Shown: piece after piece, positions 6,915-15,262 of the stretch
How the letters are laid out: every line of letters starts with the position of its first letter
How positions within the stretch are numbered: position 1 is the stretch's first letter
Source of the DNA: Paenibacillus prosopidis
GTDB lineage: Bacteria > Bacillota > Bacilli > Paenibacillales > Paenibacillaceae
Length of the DNA stretch: 64,000 nucleotides
Direction: 5' to 3'
Assembly: GCF_003337375.1 (NCBI RefSeq)
Contig: NZ_QPJD01000005.1
Coordinates: forward strand, 1-64,000
Translations under genes and position numbers: made by a program
The notes under the pieces: model-generated
Seen by the model: the letters and a program-made list of their open reading frames with translations, nothing else
Told to the model about the DNA's origin: nothing
Databases searched by the model: none

Positions 6915-9635
6915 ATGATGTTACGAGAAATGAGATTAAATATCCGCTCAAAAATTGCGATTGGTTACTTTCTCATTATTTGCTGCCTGGGTGTGTCCAT
7001 TGTTGTCGTAACCGATAGAATCGCATCCTTGCAGGAGGAAATTGAAACCATTACAAGCCATGACATAGAAGTTCATAACCTTATCGCTACCATCCGATAT
7101 AATGCCATAAGTATGGAGTCGAGCCAGCGCGGCTTTATCATGACGGGAGACGAAGCCTACTTAAAGCCTTATATTGATGGAAAAGCGCAGTGGGAAGCTA
7201 ATTACAACAGCTTATATCAATTGATTTCCAATAACCCGAGTACGCAAAAAGAGCTCGAGGAAATAAAGCTGACGATCCGAAACTGGATAGCTACTGCAGG
7301 CGAACCTACTATTTTATTAAGGAAACAAAACAAAACACCAGAAATCATCAAGTTTTATACCGAAGATAATGGAAAAAAAAGCATCGATGAGTTAAGGGAA
7401 CATTTCGAATCGTTAAGTAACAAGCAGATGGAATGGACAAAAATGCACATCCTTGAGCTGGATAATAGAAATAAGCTGTTAACCGTCAGCTTATATGTGA
7501 TGCTTCTTATCGTTACCGCCGTCGCTTTTCTGATCGTTTCGTTCGTTTCGGGATCTATCGTAAAAACGATTAAACAAGTGGTTAAGACCATAACCGAAAT
7601 CGCTTCTGCCGGCGGGGATTTAACAACGAGAATTGAAGTGAAAACCAAAGATGAAATCAAGGATTTAGCGGAAGCTACAAATAAGCTGCTGACAAGTCTG
7701 GAGATGCAAAACTGGATTCAGACCAAATTGGCTGAAGTGGCGACCATGAATCAAGGGATTAACGATTTGAATACGTTAGCCCAGTCCTTTCTTATGAAGA
7801 TCGCTCCCATTCTGAACGCAACGCACGGATTATTTTATATTCGCAAAGGTTTAGGCGGTAAGGAACAGCTGGTTAAAATTGCTTCCTATGCCTCTTATGG
7901 CGATGATGCGGGGAGATCCAGTTTTCGATTAGGGGAAGGACTTATCGGTCAATGCGCGCTAGAGAAGCGAACGTTTCTGCTAAACCAGCTTCCAGGCCAT
8001 GATGTAATGATCACATCCGGCCTCGCGCAGGCCGCGCCGCAAAGCATCTTAATTGTTCCTATCGAATTTGAAGGCAAGGTAGAGGCTGTAGTTGAATTTG
8101 CTTCGCTTGAATCCTTTACTTCGCAGCATCTAAAGCTGCTCGAACAAATCGAAGGGCACTTTGGCGTTGCCATCAATAATATCGCAGGCCGTATGGAAGT
8201 AGAAAGGCTTCTGAGCGAATACCAGGTATTAGCGGAGGATCTCCAGGCCCAGACCGAAGAATTGCAAACCCAGTCGGAAGAGCTGCAGATGCAGCAGGAG
8301 GAAATGCGCATGACCACCGAACATCTGGAGGAGCAGAACCTGTATGCCGAACAGAAAACGAAGGAATTAGAAAAAGCAAAAAAAGAGCTTGAAATCTATT
8401 CGGAGGAATTGAAACAAAGCTCGCAATACAAAACTAATTTTCTTGCCAATATGTCACATGAGCTCCGTACCCCGTTAAATAGTATCTTGATTCTATCGCA
8501 GCTGCTGTCTGAAAATGAGAATAGAACGCTGAGCCCGGAGGAAGAAGGCTACGCTCGTGTCATTCATACATCCGGCAATGATTTATTAACGCTCATAGAC
8601 GATATTCTTGACTTGTCCAAGGTGGAGGCCGGGAAAATTACGTTAACGGTTGATGAAGTCAATGTAACCGAAATTCCTGTGCATATGAAGCTAAGCTTTG
8701 ACCCGATAGCCGAAAAGAATGGCCTTTCCTTTTATGTCTTTGTCGAGTCTGACGTCCCGGATCTGCTGCATACGGACGGTCAAAGACTGCAGCAAATTTT
8801 GAAAAACTTATTGTCCAACGCATTCAAGTTTACGGATAAGGGATCCGTCACGCTGAAGATCCAAAACGCCGATCCGCATAAAATCAAAGAATTACTCCCT
8901 TCCCATGATACCGGGGACGTGTTAGCTATTTCTGTAACGGATACGGGAATAGGCATACCTTCCAACAAGCAGCAGCTAATCTTTGAAGCCTTTCAGCAGG
9001 TGGACGGCAACACGAACCGCCAATACGGAGGTACTGGTCTCGGACTATCTATTTGCCATGAGTTTACGAGGCTATTAGGCGGATGCATCGTTCTAGAGAG
9101 CCGGCCTAATGAAGGCAGTACGTTCACCCTTTATATACCTAGTATGCAAAATAGGGGAAAAGAGCTGCTCGCCACCGCGCATCAGGAAGCAGCCGCGACT
9201 GCTTCGCTTTCCATGCCTGCTGAATCAAGCAGTACGGGGTGCTCCTTATTTGCAGGCAAAAAAGTACTTCTCGTTGAGGATGATGCCCGCAATGTGTACG
9301 CGATCGTCAAAGCGCTCGAACAGAAGGCGTTTGTAGTAAAAGTCGCAAACAACGGTAAGCAATGCTTGGAGATCCTGCAGGAAGAGTCCGATTTTGACCT
9401 TGTGCTTATGGATATTATGATGCCGGTTATGGATGGCTATGAAGCGATGCGCATCATTCGTCAAGATCCCGTCATGAAGGAAACACCGGTCATTGCGCTT
9501 ACGGCCAAAGCAATGAAGAGCGACCGGGAAAAATGCCTGGAAGCAGGCGCATCGGACTATATTAGCAAGCCTCTAAATATGGATCAGCTGTTTTCTCTTA
9601 TTCGGGTATGGTTGACGAAGCAGGTGGGAAATTGA
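6915..9635 (+). CDS. rsbK: Hybrid sensor histidine kinase, RsbK-like
   Basis: The 906-residue protein reads as two membrane helices (about 12-34, 190-212) flanking a CHASE3-type sensor, then HAMP and a GAF domain at about 290-425. A Gln/Glu-rich coiled coil follows, then HisKA with SHELRTPLN (His near 515), an HATPase with DTGIGIP and GGTGLGLSI, and a C-terminal receiver with LVLMDIMMP (Asp near 833). B. cereus RsbK has this CHASE3-GAF-kinase-receiver architecture and signals to RsbY to free SigB. The downstream overlapping CheR-like gene and the nearby receiver-PP2C gene complete that pathway, so I favour the RsbK role over a generic hybrid kinase. Confidence 0.88.
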   Translation: MMLREMRLNIRSKIAIGYFLIICCLGVSIVVVTDRIASLQEEIETITSHDIEVHNLIATIRYNAISMESSQRGFIMTGDEAYLKPYIDGKAQWEANYNSLYQLISNNPSTQKELEEIKLTIRNWIATAGEPTILLRKQNKTPEIIKFYTEDNGKKSIDELREHFESLSNKQMEWTKMHILELDNRNKLLTVSLYVMLLIVTAVAFLIVSFVSGSIVKTIKQVVKTITEIASAGGDLTTRIEVKTKDEIKDLAEATNKLLTSLEMQNWIQTKLAEVATMNQGINDLNTLAQSFLMKIAPILNATHGLFYIRKGLGGKEQLVKIASYASYGDDAGRSSFRLGEGLIGQCALEKRTFLLNQLPGHDVMITSGLAQAAPQSILIVPIEFEGKVEAVVEFASLESFTSQHLKLLEQIEGHFGVAINNIAGRMEVERLLSEYQVLAEDLQAQTEELQTQSEELQMQQEEMRMTTEHLEEQNLYAEQKTKELEKAKKELEIYSEELKQSSQYKTNFLANMSHELRTPLNSILILSQLLSENENRTLSPEEEGYARVIHTSGNDLLTLIDDILDLSKVEAGKITLTVDEVNVTEIPVHMKLSFDPIAEKNGLSFYVFVESDVPDLLHTDGQRLQQILKNLLSNAFKFTDKGSVTLKIQNADPHKIKELLPSHDTGDVLAISVTDTGIGIPSNKQQLIFEAFQQVDGNTNRQYGGTGLGLSICHEFTRLLGGCIVLESRPNEGSTFTLYIPSMQNRGKELLATAHQEAAATASLSMPAESSSTGCSLFAGKKVLLVEDDARNVYAIVKALEQKAFVVKVANNGKQCLEILQEESDFDLVLMDIMMPVMDGYEAMRIIRQDPVMKETPVIALTAKAMKSDREKCLEAGASDYISKPLNMDQLFSLIRVWLTKQVGN

Positions 9636-10498
9636 GCAGCCATTGGGGTGAGGATGATACAGAGCTTGAAGCCCATTCGCAGGATGAGCTGGAGCGTATT
9701 GAAATGAATTTGCTTTTAGAAGGCATTTACTGCGCATACGGCTTTGATTTCCGAAATTACTTGCGTTCGTCGCTTCGCAGACGCATTTATTACCGTATGA
9801 ACCTGGATAAACTGCCGACTATTACCACGTTATTAAATAAGGTGCTTCATGAACCTGATTATATGGATAAAATAGTAAACGACTTCTCCATTAAAGTTAC
9901 CGAAATGTTTCGTGATCCGAGCTTCTTTCAGACGTTTCGCCTTGAAGTCGTACCTTTTCTTAAGAATTATCCGGAAATTCGAATTTGGCATGCAGGATGT
10001 GCAACGGGAGAAGAGGTTTACTCCATGGCTATTTTGCTGAAAGAGGAAGGGTTGCTGGATAAGACGAAGCTTTACGCAACTGACATGAACGAGCAGATTA
10101 TAAATACGGCCAAGAAGGGAAAATTCCCGCTCAAACGGATGCAGTCCTTTACGAAGAACTACCTTCAGGCAGGCGGCGCCAAAGAGTTCTCATCGTATTA
10201 CACGACGGATGATGAGCATGCTCTATTTCATCCGTCTATTAAGGGAAATATTACTTTCGCTCAGCATAATCTGGCGACGGATCGTTCGTTTAATGAATTT
10301 CACGTCATTCTGTGCCGGAATGTGCTTATTTATTTTGACTCCGTCTTACAGAGCCGGGTACATGACTTGTTTTTTGACAGCTTAGCTCCCAAAGGCTTTC
10401 TCGCCTTAGGAAATATGGAGTCATTAATATCCGCTCACAAGGCTCAATATGAGGATTTTAATCCAACTGAACGCATTTTCCGCAAAATAAACCGTTGA
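9632..10498 (+). CDS. rsbM: CheR-type methyltransferase, RsbM-like
   Basis: This SAM-dependent CheR-family methyltransferase is about 288 residues long. The N-terminal helical domain contains YLRSSLRRRIYYRM. The methyltransferase core shows the SAM motif IRIWHAGCATGEEVYSMA, then KLYATDMNEQ and VILCRNVLIYFD. An upstream ATG at 9608 is in frame, but TTG 9632 has AGGTGGG at proper spacing and overlaps the kinase stop as TTGA, so I prefer it. In B. cereus a CheR-type protein (RsbM) methylates RsbK and dampens SigB activation. The overlap here supports that pairing. Confidence 0.85.
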   Translation: MSSHWGEDDTELEAHSQDELERIEMNLLLEGIYCAYGFDFRNYLRSSLRRRIYYRMNLDKLPTITTLLNKVLHEPDYMDKIVNDFSIKVTEMFRDPSFFQTFRLEVVPFLKNYPEIRIWHAGCATGEEVYSMAILLKEEGLLDKTKLYATDMNEQIINTAKKGKFPLKRMQSFTKNYLQAGGAKEFSSYYTTDDEHALFHPSIKGNITFAQHNLATDRSFNEFHVILCRNVLIYFDSVLQSRVHDLFFDSLAPKGFLALGNMESLISAHKAQYEDFNPTERIFRKINR

Positions 10499-10504
10499 TT
10501 AAAC

Positions 10505-10556
10505 ACCAAAAAAAGGACCGCCTCGAGGTTTAAACCTTCGGGGACAGCCCTTTTTT
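10505..10556. terminator. Terminator between rsbM-like and rsbW2 genes
   Basis: An imperfect stem joins AAGGACCGCCTCGAGG with the later CCTTCGGGGACAGCCCTT, followed by TTTTTT on the plus strand and flanked by A-runs for the minus strand. It separates convergent genes. Confidence 0.65.
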
Positions 10557-10980
10557 ATGCTGATATAAACTTCTTCATTATAACTTCCGTGCCGCCGGCC
10601 GTCGTGTTGACGGTGACTGCATCCATCAGTGCCTGCATTAAATAGATGCCGAGTCCGCCGACACGCAGCTCGCCCACTTCTCCATCCCGCAGCGGTGCTG
10701 CCTTGCCTGCAGCATCGGTATATACAAATTCAGGTCCATTGTTTTTTACGGTAATAGTAAGGCCTGCATCTTCGGGCTCGTAACAGATGTCGATTACATC
10801 CCGTTCCGCATCCTGGGAGCCATAGAGTACGGCGTTATTGCATGCCTCCGAAACGGCTACCTTCATATCTTCAATATCCTCAAAAGCAAAGTTCATTTTT
10901 GATGCAATTCCATAAAGGCAGATTCTAACCATATCAATGTAGTCCGCATGGGCCGGAATTTGTAAACGAATGGCATTCAT
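10555..10980 (-). CDS. Second RsbW-like serine kinase/anti-sigma factor
   Basis: The 141-residue GHKL ATPase has VAVSEACNNAVLYGS (N box), ITVKNNGPEFVY and GGLGIYLMQALMD (G boxes), and is clearly paralogous to the RsbW at 5893-6339. Its ATG overlaps the stop of rsbV as ATGA, so this is a coupled rsbV-rsbW pair without an adjacent sigma gene. It may be the true SigB antagonist, an RsbV kinase only, or belong to another sigma factor. Sequence alone does not decide between these. Confidence 0.88.
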   Translation of the reverse strand: MNAIRLQIPAHADYIDMVRICLYGIASKMNFAFEDIEDMKVAVSEACNNAVLYGSQDAERDVIDICYEPEDAGLTITVKNNGPEFVYTDAAGKAAPLRDGEVGELRVGGLGIYLMQALMDAVTVNTTAGGTEVIMKKFISA

Positions 10981-11309
10981 GCTTGATCCTCTTTCCCTTC
11001 TGTTAAATATCCGGAAATACCCGTCAGATCAAACATACGCCCAATCGTTGGCGGTATATCGCGTACGAAAAAAGGAGCCTTCAATTCATCGCGCAGCTTC
11101 AGCACGGAAACAATGATGCCGATTCCGGTACTGTCGATATATTTTAATTGTTTGAGATTCAGTATAAGCGTTTTATCGGCCCGGTTAATGACGAGTTCCA
11201 GAGCCGACCGCATTTGCGGTACGACAGATAAATCGAGTTCTCCGCTCAAATGAAGAATATACGCTTCCTTCGTCTTTTCCTGTACGATTTGAAATTGCTC
11301 CACTCTCAT
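10977..11309 (-). CDS. rsbV: Anti-anti-sigma factor RsbV (STAS)
   Basis: The 110-residue STAS domain protein carries LKYIDSTGIGIIVSV; Ser60 is the expected phosphorylation site that RsbW kinases modify and PP2C phosphatases clear. The strand-helix order LSGELDLSVVPQMRSALE also fits. A GCGGGTGA ribosome site precedes the ATG. It is translationally coupled to the RsbW-like gene and lies between the RsbK/RsbM and RsbY-like genes, as expected for the switch protein joining them. Confidence 0.92.
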   Translation of the reverse strand: MRVEQFQIVQEKTKEAYILHLSGELDLSVVPQMRSALELVINRADKTLILNLKQLKYIDSTGIGIIVSVLKLRDELKAPFFVRDIPPTIGRMFDLTGISGYLTEGKEDQA

Positions 11310-11393
11310 TCATTTCACCCGCTTTGCGTTTGCTTAGTAAATAGTAACAAATATCTTACTCTTCGTACAAGGCAGAATATCCGGTACGAACTT

Positions 11394-11897
11394 CTACGCG
11401 GCTGAAATGTGGTAATAATGGATAGAGGTCAGATTTTGCGTATCCCTATCGATAAACAGCTTCAACAAAGCTTCATTTCGTTGAAATACAATGCCATCCT
11501 CCGCTACATAATCAGGTTCTCCCAATGCCTCTTTCACAGCCTCCACCGTTGCCGGAATCGGAATGCCATCTATTGTGAACGTATCGACGCCCGCCAAAAC
11601 CTCAACAAAATTAACCGCTCCGTCACTAAAGATGATGTTCATCCCCGGATAGTGATAGATTTCAAAACCTTTGATATACGGGTCCTCCGTAATCAACGCA
11701 GGCTCGCCCTTCTTCTCAATGACGCTGCTCTGATTGTCGTACAGAGAAATACCGTTTACGGTTTGAAGCTGATAGATCTGTTTTTCTTGTGTTGAAGGGG
11801 CCGTAGCAGCTAATGTAAGGTGGGAGTCATCGCTAATATTACCTGTTAATCCGATAATTCCACCCAACATGTAACCAATCAGAATCATATTCTTCAT
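11394..11897 (-). CDS. Exported protein of unknown function
   Basis: The 167-residue protein starts with a hydrophobic signal or anchor segment (MKNMILIGYMLGGIIGLTG). A soluble domain follows that seems to hold two similar halves, around residues 48-90 (GISLYDNQSSVIEKKGEPALI) and 105-150 (GIPIPATVEAVKEALGEPDYVAEDG). Each half has the G-I-x-L-x-x-x-x-x-x-V-x-x-x-L-G-E-P pattern seen in SmpA/OmlA-like small repeats of Gram-positive lipoproteins and secreted proteins. I do not recognise a function. It sits alone between stress genes; GTTTCA is present upstream but the -10 match is poor. Confidence 0.75.
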   Translation of the reverse strand: MKNMILIGYMLGGIIGLTGNISDDSHLTLAATAPSTQEKQIYQLQTVNGISLYDNQSSVIEKKGEPALITEDPYIKGFEIYHYPGMNIIFSDGAVNFVEVLAGVDTFTIDGIPIPATVEAVKEALGEPDYVAEDGIVFQRNEALLKLFIDRDTQNLTSIHYYHISAA

Positions 11898-12002
11898 ATG
11901 ATTTCCCTCCCATTATAGTTCCTCATGTAAAAGTCCCTATAATTAGATGTACACCTTTCTTGCCTTTTTGAAACATGAGAAGCGAATTTTTTTTGTGATT
12001 CC

Positions 12003-13139
12003 CTACTTCGCCGTAAGCATGACTAAACAAATATCATCCCGCTCTGTGCCATGGTTCTGTTCTGGAATCAAGCATGCAGCAAGCTCCGGCAGCTCCATAT
12101 CTTTGCGCTTATTTACATGTGCGACGAGCATGTCAACCGTCACTTCCCCGCCTTCTCCCATCGCTTCGGTCAACCCGTCCGTATAGAGAACAATCTTGAT
12201 GCTGTCCTCATACGTAATCTTTCCTTTGCTAATTTCTATGTTTTCAAACAAACCGATCGCGCAGCTGCCCTGCGTGAGCAAAGTAACCTTATCATCCATT
12301 AGCACGAAGCCCGGCGGATGTCCGGCATTCACATATTCAATCGTTTTTTGTTCCGTATCGAGTACTAAATAGATGGCCGTAAAATAATAATTAAGCAGTT
12401 CATCCTTCATATAGAGCTTATTCATATATCGATTAAGCTCGTTCATAACCTGCTCCGGATCAGAAATTCGCGTAATGGCATCCTGCAGAACCGAGTAGAT
12501 ATACATGCAAACGAGAGAAGAAGAAATACCGTGTCCCATGATATCCAGCAATATAGCCCCATAACGATTTTTGTCGATGCGGTACCACGCATAAAAATCG
12601 CCTGCAAGCTCGGAGGATGGCTGATATACCGCGCTGATTTCCACATTCTCATCATGAATAGGCAGGCTCAGCACACTGCGTTGAACTTGTTTGGCAAGCT
12701 CAAGCTTATATTTAATTCGCTTGTCCCTTTCTTTATGCCAGTCGATCTCCTTCTTCAGCCTCAAAGCAGATCGAATACGGGCAAGCAGCTCCATCTTATT
12801 AATGGGCTTCATCACATAATCGCTTGCGCCGGCATCGAGCGCTTCGGCCATTTTGCTGGAATCCCCTACTGCCGTGACGAATATAATCGGCACATCCTTG
12901 AACCGTTCTTCCTCTTGGATACGTCTGCACGCCTGTAAGCCATCAATCTCCGGCATCATCATATCCATTAGAATCAAGTCTACGGATGACTCATTAACCT
13001 CTGGCGAACCGATTCCAAGCAGGCTGTAAAGCTCCTTTGCGGAGGAAACCATCCTTAAATCCTCATAGCCTGCTTTATTTAGTATCGCCATAACGATAAG
13101 CTGGTTCGTAGCATTATCATCTACAATAATTATACTCAT
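12003..13139 (-). CDS. rsbY: Receiver-PP2C phosphatase, RsbY-like
   Basis: The 378-residue protein has an N-terminal receiver (VDLILMDMMMP with Asp59) and a short helical linker. The C-terminal SpoIIE/RsbU-type PP2C phosphatase shows GDFYAWYRID, LLDIMGHGISSSL, NAGHPPGFVL and VLYTDGLTEA. In B. cereus RsbY has this layout: phosphotransfer from RsbK activates it to dephosphorylate RsbV, releasing SigB. It lies 38 bases behind the YflT gene on the same strand and is probably in one transcript with DUF1328 and yflT, under SigB control. Confidence 0.9.
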   Translation of the reverse strand: MSIIIVDDNATNQLIVMAILNKAGYEDLRMVSSAKELYSLLGIGSPEVNESSVDLILMDMMMPEIDGLQACRRIQEEERFKDVPIIFVTAVGDSSKMAEALDAGASDYVMKPINKMELLARIRSALRLKKEIDWHKERDKRIKYKLELAKQVQRSVLSLPIHDENVEISAVYQPSSELAGDFYAWYRIDKNRYGAILLDIMGHGISSSLVCMYIYSVLQDAITRISDPEQVMNELNRYMNKLYMKDELLNYYFTAIYLVLDTEQKTIEYVNAGHPPGFVLMDDKVTLLTQGSCAIGLFENIEISKGKITYEDSIKIVLYTDGLTEAMGEGGEVTVDMLVAHVNKRKDMELPELAACLIPEQNHGTERDDICLVMLTAK

Positions 13140-13177
13140 CTAAAAACCCCTTAAGTGGTATCCGCTTCCTATATAGC

Positions 13178-13576
13178 TTACACGAAGTAATGAGGATAAT
13201 AGTAGACGTATGGATCAAATTCTTCGCCTGTGTATTCCTTTCCTCCCCACGCTATGACCAATATCTTGTCATGGTCCATCTCCTGCTCCAGACGTTCTGC
13301 GTCCTGCTCGGAAATACCGAGTGATCTCATTTTGGCACGCAGCTCATCGCCATTGGAGCGAAAAATATTAGCGATAGCGGTTCCTAAACCTTCCTCGGCT
13401 ATGCCTATTTTTTCTGCATCCGTCTTCTCCGCAATGCGTTTCGTTCTGCCCTTGTCATGCGTTAATACATAAATATGATCCCTCGTATAGCCTTCCGCCT
13501 GAAACCGGTATACCTGCTCCTGAACCTCCACAGCGTTATTGACCGTGCGTACCTTCGTTTCTGTTAGATTGTTCAT
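13178..13576 (-). CDS. YflT-family general stress protein
   Basis: The 132-residue soluble protein has VRTVNNAVEVQEQVYRFQAEGY near the start and ends in an acidic, Tyr-rich tail. This pattern belongs to the YflT/GSP17M family of SigB-dependent stress proteins. AGGAGGAG precedes the ATG. It lies between the DUF1328 gene (40 bases upstream) and the RsbY-like gene (38 bases downstream), consistent with one stress operon. Biochemical role unknown. Confidence 0.85.
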   Translation of the reverse strand: MNNLTETKVRTVNNAVEVQEQVYRFQAEGYTRDHIYVLTHDKGRTKRIAEKTDAEKIGIAEEGLGTAIANIFRSNGDELRAKMRSLGISEQDAERLEQEMDHDKILVIAWGGKEYTGEEFDPYVYYYPHYFV

Positions 13577-13618
13577 TGTTAACTCCTCCTATTAAATTGA
13601 GTATTTTAGATACTTAGC

Positions 13619-13780
13619 TTAAACACGTCTTCTTCCCAGAATAAGAGATGCAATGAATAGTACGACGAAAATGACGAATAGAATCTTTGCAATTCCTGCT
13701 AAAGCGGAAGCAATTCCCAAAAATCCGAAAATCCCTGCGACAATCGCGAATATAAAAAATAATAATGCCCATCCCAACAT
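13619..13780 (-). CDS. DUF1328-type small membrane protein
   Basis: A 53-codon gene missed by length cut-offs. It starts [20 protein letters not shown] and ends LILGRRRV, with two hydrophobic segments split by a Gly/Ala-rich turn, matching the small YtjA/DUF1328 membrane proteins. AAGGAAGGGTGA precedes the ATG. A SigB promoter candidate lies 50 bases upstream and yflT follows after 42 bases. Confidence 0.85.
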   Translation of the reverse strand: MLGWALLFFIFAIVAGIFGFLGIASALAGIAKILFVIFVVLFIASLILGRRRV

Positions 13781-13828
13781 CGGAATCACCCTTCCTTCTG
13801 AAAATGTATTTGCTGACTTGCTATGTAA

Positions 13829-13854
13829 TTAACCAGTCCGGTCTGAAATGAAAC
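13829..13854 (-). promoter_or_regulatory. Candidate SigB promoter for DUF1328-yflT-rsbY
   Basis: On the minus strand GTTTCA is followed after 14 bases by GGTTAA. The -35 and spacing equal those before the DUF948 gene; the -10 has two changes from GGGTAT. Confidence 0.5.
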
Positions 13855-13963
13855 AATGATTAAATAAACGATTATGAAATCCGGAATAGTGTTTCAGAAG
13901 CTTCCGTTACGTTTAAGAAACTACACTAAATAAATAGTTAATAGAAAAGGCTGGTGATGATCG

Positions 13964-14845
13964 ATGAAAAAGCAGCGTATTCACGTCAATGGCATCGATT
14001 TGGTCTATGAAGAGTGTGGCAGCAGCAATAGCAACGTAATCGTATTGCTCCACGGTTTCTGCGGCTCATCCCTTTATTGGCATAAACTTTGTCCTATGCT
14101 GGGCGGGCAATATCGCGTCATTATTCCCGATCTGCGCGGTCACGGCGAATCCTCGGTTCCAGAAGGCACTTATACGATGGAAAGGATGGCCGACGACATT
14201 GCACAGTTGCTGGAAGCTCTTCGAATAGAAAAAGTGGTCCTGTTCGGACATTCTCTAGGCGGATATGTAACGGCTGCATTTGCTGAACAATACCCGGACA
14301 AGCTCACAGGCTTCGCGCTTATCCATTCAACTGTGCTTCCTGACACAGCTTCAATGAAAGAAAAGCGGATCAAGGATATGGCAGCCATCCGTGAAAAAGG
14401 GATTACGCCCTTTGTTTGCGGCAGTATACCCAACCTGTTTACCGAGGAGAAGCGCAGTGAAATGCTGGAAGAAGTCGTGCAAATGATTCAAATCGGACAG
14501 CAGATGAATCCGGATGCTGCCATCCGTACTCTTGAAGGAATGCTGCAGCGGCCTGACCGGAGCCATGTGCTGACCGAAGCCAAATTTCCCGTATTGCTCG
14601 TCGCTGGAGCCGAAGATGCTGAGATTACACCGGATCTTGCTTTTTCCGTAACGATCCTAAATGCTCCCGAGACCACCTACAAATTCCCCCATATACTTGA
14701 GACTACCTTTGAAGGTGTCGCGCATATGAGTCTCGTTGAAGTTTCGGACCAGTTAGCGAGAGTCATGGCCACCTATTTGCAGACCCTTTATGAGCGGGAG
14801 AGAACGAGACTGGATGGGAGTATGGATGTGCCCTTGGAAAAATAG
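13964..14845 (+). CDS. Alpha/beta hydrolase
   Basis: The 293-residue protein has the alpha/beta hydrolase landmarks. These are an oxyanion-hole HGFCGSS near residue 30, DLRGHGES near 56, and the nucleophile elbow GHSLGG with Ser97. A candidate Asp lies in AGAEDAEI and the catalytic His in GVAHMSLVE near 254. It has no signal peptide, so it is cytosolic. It may act as an esterase, lactonase or peroxidase-like hydrolase; no substrate can be named. It is transcribed divergently from the DUF1328 stress operon. Confidence 0.9.
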   Translation: MKKQRIHVNGIDLVYEECGSSNSNVIVLLHGFCGSSLYWHKLCPMLGGQYRVIIPDLRGHGESSVPEGTYTMERMADDIAQLLEALRIEKVVLFGHSLGGYVTAAFAEQYPDKLTGFALIHSTVLPDTASMKEKRIKDMAAIREKGITPFVCGSIPNLFTEEKRSEMLEEVVQMIQIGQQMNPDAAIRTLEGMLQRPDRSHVLTEAKFPVLLVAGAEDAEITPDLAFSVTILNAPETTYKFPHILETTFEGVAHMSLVEVSDQLARVMATYLQTLYERERTRLDGSMDVPLEK

Positions 14846-14863
14846 CAAACTTTCAAGTAAGCT

Positions 14864-14888
14864 GTTTCACTTTGCAGTTAATGGGTTA
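14864..14888 (+). promoter_or_regulatory. Candidate SigB promoter for yjzC-like gene
   Basis: GTTTCA and GGGTTA are separated by 13 bases, about 70 bases upstream of the yjzC-like start and just after the hydrolase gene. Same -35 hexamer as the other stress promoter candidates here. Confidence 0.5.
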
Positions 14889-14958
14889 TATAAGACTAAG
14901 CGGATGACAACCCTATCAATGCTTATCCGCTAAACTATGAAATGAGGTGCTAGTTACT

Positions 14959-15117
14959 ATGAGTAGAACGAATACTTCTTATCGGACCGGAGAAACTGTC
15001 GAGCGTTCAGGGAATTACATTTCTGAATCAGGCCAGAAAAATCAGCTTCAAGAGGGAGAGAAGTTCCCAAATTGTCCTGTTAACGGTAATGAAACAACTT
15101 GGAGCTATGTCGAATAA
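14959..15117 (+). CDS. YjzC-family small protein
   Basis: A 52-residue polar protein beginning MSRTNTSYRTGETVERSGNY and ending TTWSYVE. The GE.V..SG.Y pattern followed by a FPNCPVN-type motif with one Cys is the YjzC signature. A GAGGTG site precedes the ATG. YjzC proteins are small Bacillales proteins of unknown function. A SigB promoter candidate lies upstream and a strong terminator follows. Confidence 0.8.
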   Translation: MSRTNTSYRTGETVERSGNYISESGQKNQLQEGEKFPNCPVNGNETTWSYVE

Positions 15118-15146
15118 GCGAAAATCATCGAAGTAAATAGTTGTTG

Positions 15147-15196
15147 AAGGGCTGCCTCAGAAGTAGATTATCTACTTTTGGGGCAGCCTTTTTGGT
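15147..15196 (+). terminator. Intrinsic terminator after yjzC-like gene
   Basis: GGGCTGCCTCAGAAGTAGA pairs with TCTACTTTTGGGGCAGCC, followed by TTTTT. Confidence 0.85.
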
Positions 15197-15262
15197 CTTC
15201 CAGATTCACATTTTCACACTTGTATGGTAGTATGGTAGTTAGAGATGAGAAGAGGTGCGCAA

